The notes beneath the pieces are model-generated. The model was not told where the DNA came from and ran no database searches. It saw nothing but the letters and a program-made list of their open reading frames with translations. Below are positions 63,068 to 64,000 of a stretch of DNA of 64,000 nucleotides, in pieces. Numbering within the stretch: position 1 is the first letter of the stretch; each line of letters starts with the position of its first letter. Both the position numbers and the translations under genes were made by a program. The DNA comes from Clostridia bacterium. Its GTDB lineage: Bacteria > Bacillota > Clostridia > UBA1381 > UBA9506. The DNA is taken from positions 18,436 through 82,435 of the forward strand of contig JAFYVH010000016.1 in assembly GCA_017549205.1 (NCBI GenBank). The letters run 5' to 3'.

Positions 63068-63631
63068 CTATAATTCCTGAGCTGTTCTGATTTTTTTCGT
63101 ATGCCTTTCTTGAAAATGGAATTTTATAATGGCGACAATGGTAATCATAAACTCAATTCCATAGGATATTGCCGAGGAAATTGGCGCGTTAACAAGCAGG
63201 TTGTAAGAAATTGCGCTTATGTGAGGGATTAAAATCACATATCGCATTAATTTAATATTCCGCATGGCAAATGTGATTGCATACATACAAGAAGCAAACA
63301 TATACAAAATGTCCCATGGTGAAGAGTTTCCTGACAGAATAACATAGTTTATTACGACATAGCTTAAAACGGTTACAAAACACAGCCCTATAATCATATA
63401 TAAAGGAACTTTTTTGTTGTTTTTTTCATATGTATAGCAAATTAATCCTCGACCAATTCCGATGGCAACTGACACCATAGTAAAATAGGCACCCATCAAA
63501 AAATAAGAAATTGACAAAAACACATTGCCGGTCAACTGTAAAATCAGATAATTTCTTTTGTTGTTAAAGAAATAACTGCCGGAATATAGAGCAAGGGCGA
63601 TTGTGCTCATAATAAAAGATAATGTTTTCAT
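63068..63631 (-). CDS. YgjV-like multi-pass membrane protein
   Basis: The 187-residue protein is very hydrophobic with about six membrane segments and internal repeats of the YgjV/PQ-loop type (FIMSTIALALYSGSYFF; YLILQLTGNVFLSISYFLMG; ISYGIEFMITIVAIIKF). The function of the family is unknown. GAAGGATTTGAA precedes the ATG at 63631. Lower GC than the surrounding genes, which may reflect different history or just membrane codons. Confidence 0.78.
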   Translation of the reverse strand: MKTLSFIMSTIALALYSGSYFFNNKRNYLILQLTGNVFLSISYFLMGAYFTMVSVAIGIGRGLICYTYEKNNKKVPLYMIIGLCFVTVLSYVVINYVILSGNSSPWDILYMFASCMYAITFAMRNIKLMRYVILIPHISAISYNLLVNAPISSAISYGIEFMITIVAIIKFHFQERHTKKIRTAQEL

Positions 63632-63691
63632 TTCAAATCCTTCTTCCAATGTGTCTTTCGTACTTATGTTACAGTGAATAAGTTAACAAGT

Positions 63692-63723
63692 AAAAATCCT
63701 CGTACTATCATACGAGGATTTTT
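63692..63723. terminator. Terminator after tRNA-Cys
   Basis: A 13-bp hairpin (AAAAATCCTCGTA/TACGAGGATTTTT, loop CTATCA) is followed on the minus strand by a T-rich run. Confidence 0.8.
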
Positions 63724-63724
63724 T

Positions 63725-63798
63725 TGGAGGCGCCACCCAGATTTGAACTGGGGGTGAAGGTGTTGCAGACCTCTGCCTTACCACTTGGCTATGGCGCC
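63725..63798 (-). tRNA. tRNA-Cys (GCA)
   Basis: The 74-base cloverleaf includes a coded CCA end. Acceptor GGCGCCA/TGGCGCC, anticodon loop CTGCAAC giving GCA, T loop TTCAAAT, and discriminator T, the identity base for cysteine. Confidence 0.93.
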
Positions 63799-63844
63799 AT
63801 ACAATATTAATATATGCAATGACTCATAAAATGAATCATATGTT

Positions 63845-63884
63845 AACAAAAAAACTTGCCTCTAAAGGCTTAGAAGCAAGTTTT
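63845..63884 (-). terminator. Terminator between tRNA-Gly and tRNA-Cys
   Basis: On the minus strand AAAACTTGC pairs with GCAAGTTTT, with an inner TCTAA/TTAGA stem, followed by a T run. It implies that tRNA-Cys has its own promoter or depends on read-through. Confidence 0.75.
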
Positions 63885-63888
63885 AAGT

Positions 63889-63963
63889 TGGAGCGGAAGA
63901 CGAGATTCGAACTCGCGACGTTCACCTTGGCAAGGTGACGCTCTACCACTGAGCCACTCCCGC
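63889..63963 (-). tRNA. tRNA-Gly (GCC)
   Basis: The 75-base cloverleaf includes a coded CCA end. Acceptor begins GCGGGAG, anticodon arm CACCTTGCCAAGGTG giving GCC, T loop TTCGAAT. Confidence 0.95.
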
Positions 63964-63983
63964 ATCTTAACCAAACGTAAAGT

Positions 63984-64000
63984 TGGTGCCTCCGGGTGGA
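63984..64000 (-). tRNA. 3' end of a third tRNA, cut by the window edge
   Basis: The minus strand ends with a CCA, discriminator A and CGGAGGC preceded by CCACC, fitting the T stem and acceptor stem of a tRNA whose 5' part lies outside. The identity cannot be told. Confidence 0.6.

Noticed and set aside
1..64000. CRISPR arrays, phage genes, transposases, restriction or toxin-antitoxin systems
   Set aside because: I saw no regularly spaced repeats and no ORF resembling integrase, transposase, nuclease or toxin families. The window looks like core chromosome.

Overview
The window is 64 kb of ordinary-looking chromosome from an anaerobic member of the Firmicutes, most likely class Clostridia. 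I cannot name a genus. The grounds are near-consensus SigA promoters with 17-base spacers and strong AGGAGG ribosome sites. Many genes start with TTG or GTG, and infC appears to start with ATT. The gene content also fits: rubrerythrin, indolepyruvate:ferredoxin oxidoreductase, FeoAB, ThyX, SLH-domain surface proteins, and the rpmH-rnpA-yidD-yidC-khpB cluster. I see no phage, insertion sequence, CRISPR array or rRNA.

Layout. (1) 1-4.5 kb: a GMP synthase ATP-pyrophosphatase subunit cut by the left edge and apparently free-standing, nagA divergent from an MFS transporter, and a NodB-type deacetylase. (2) 4.7-11.9 kb, minus strand: one operon of six genes (sodium:solute symporter, paaK, iorA, iorB, ACT protein, PLP lyase-like enzyme), with a clear promoter at its head and a strong terminator at its end. 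It looks like an aryl-pyruvate/aryl-acetate catabolic unit. (3) 12-18.2 kb: rubrerythrin; an iron-uptake group feoA-feoB-(Cys-rich/HMA protein) with repeated palindromic operators; and a CPA2 antiporter plus a CLC channel/antiporter. (4) 18.4-31.5 kb, plus strand: purC behind a possible leader peptide, fumC, alaS, pgsA, valS, small genes and two tandem MATE pumps. (5) 31.6-45.8 kb: gltX (minus), then secA, prfB with its programmed frameshift, an SLH-glucosaminidase, the infC-rpmI-rplT operon with an attenuator leader, a GH3 glycosidase, a second SLH protein and ychF. (6) 46-51 kb: gyrB-gyrA, a small HTH regulator and a lone azlD. (7) 51-60 kb, minus strand: rplM-rpsI, thyX-tmk, a COG2426-type membrane protein, then khpB-side genes rarA, a methyltransferase and thiI downstream of rpmH-rnpA-yidD-yidC-khpB. 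(8) 60-64 kb: a zinc-ribbon/membrane/propeller-like protein, a LysM-CAP protein, a YgjV-like protein and a tRNA cluster (Cys, Gly and a third cut by the right edge).

Most of this is housekeeping. The items most worth a second look are: the split GMP synthase; the structured, GC-rich gap at 4528-4722; the pair of identical palindromes at the feo genes, with a second different palindrome in the feoA leader; the fusion of a FeoB-associated Cys-rich protein with an HMA domain; the possible leader peptide before purC; and the modular membrane protein placed where dnaA would be expected next to rpmH. I found no convincing wholly new multi-gene system. All coordinates and motif matches were read by eye, with no database search.
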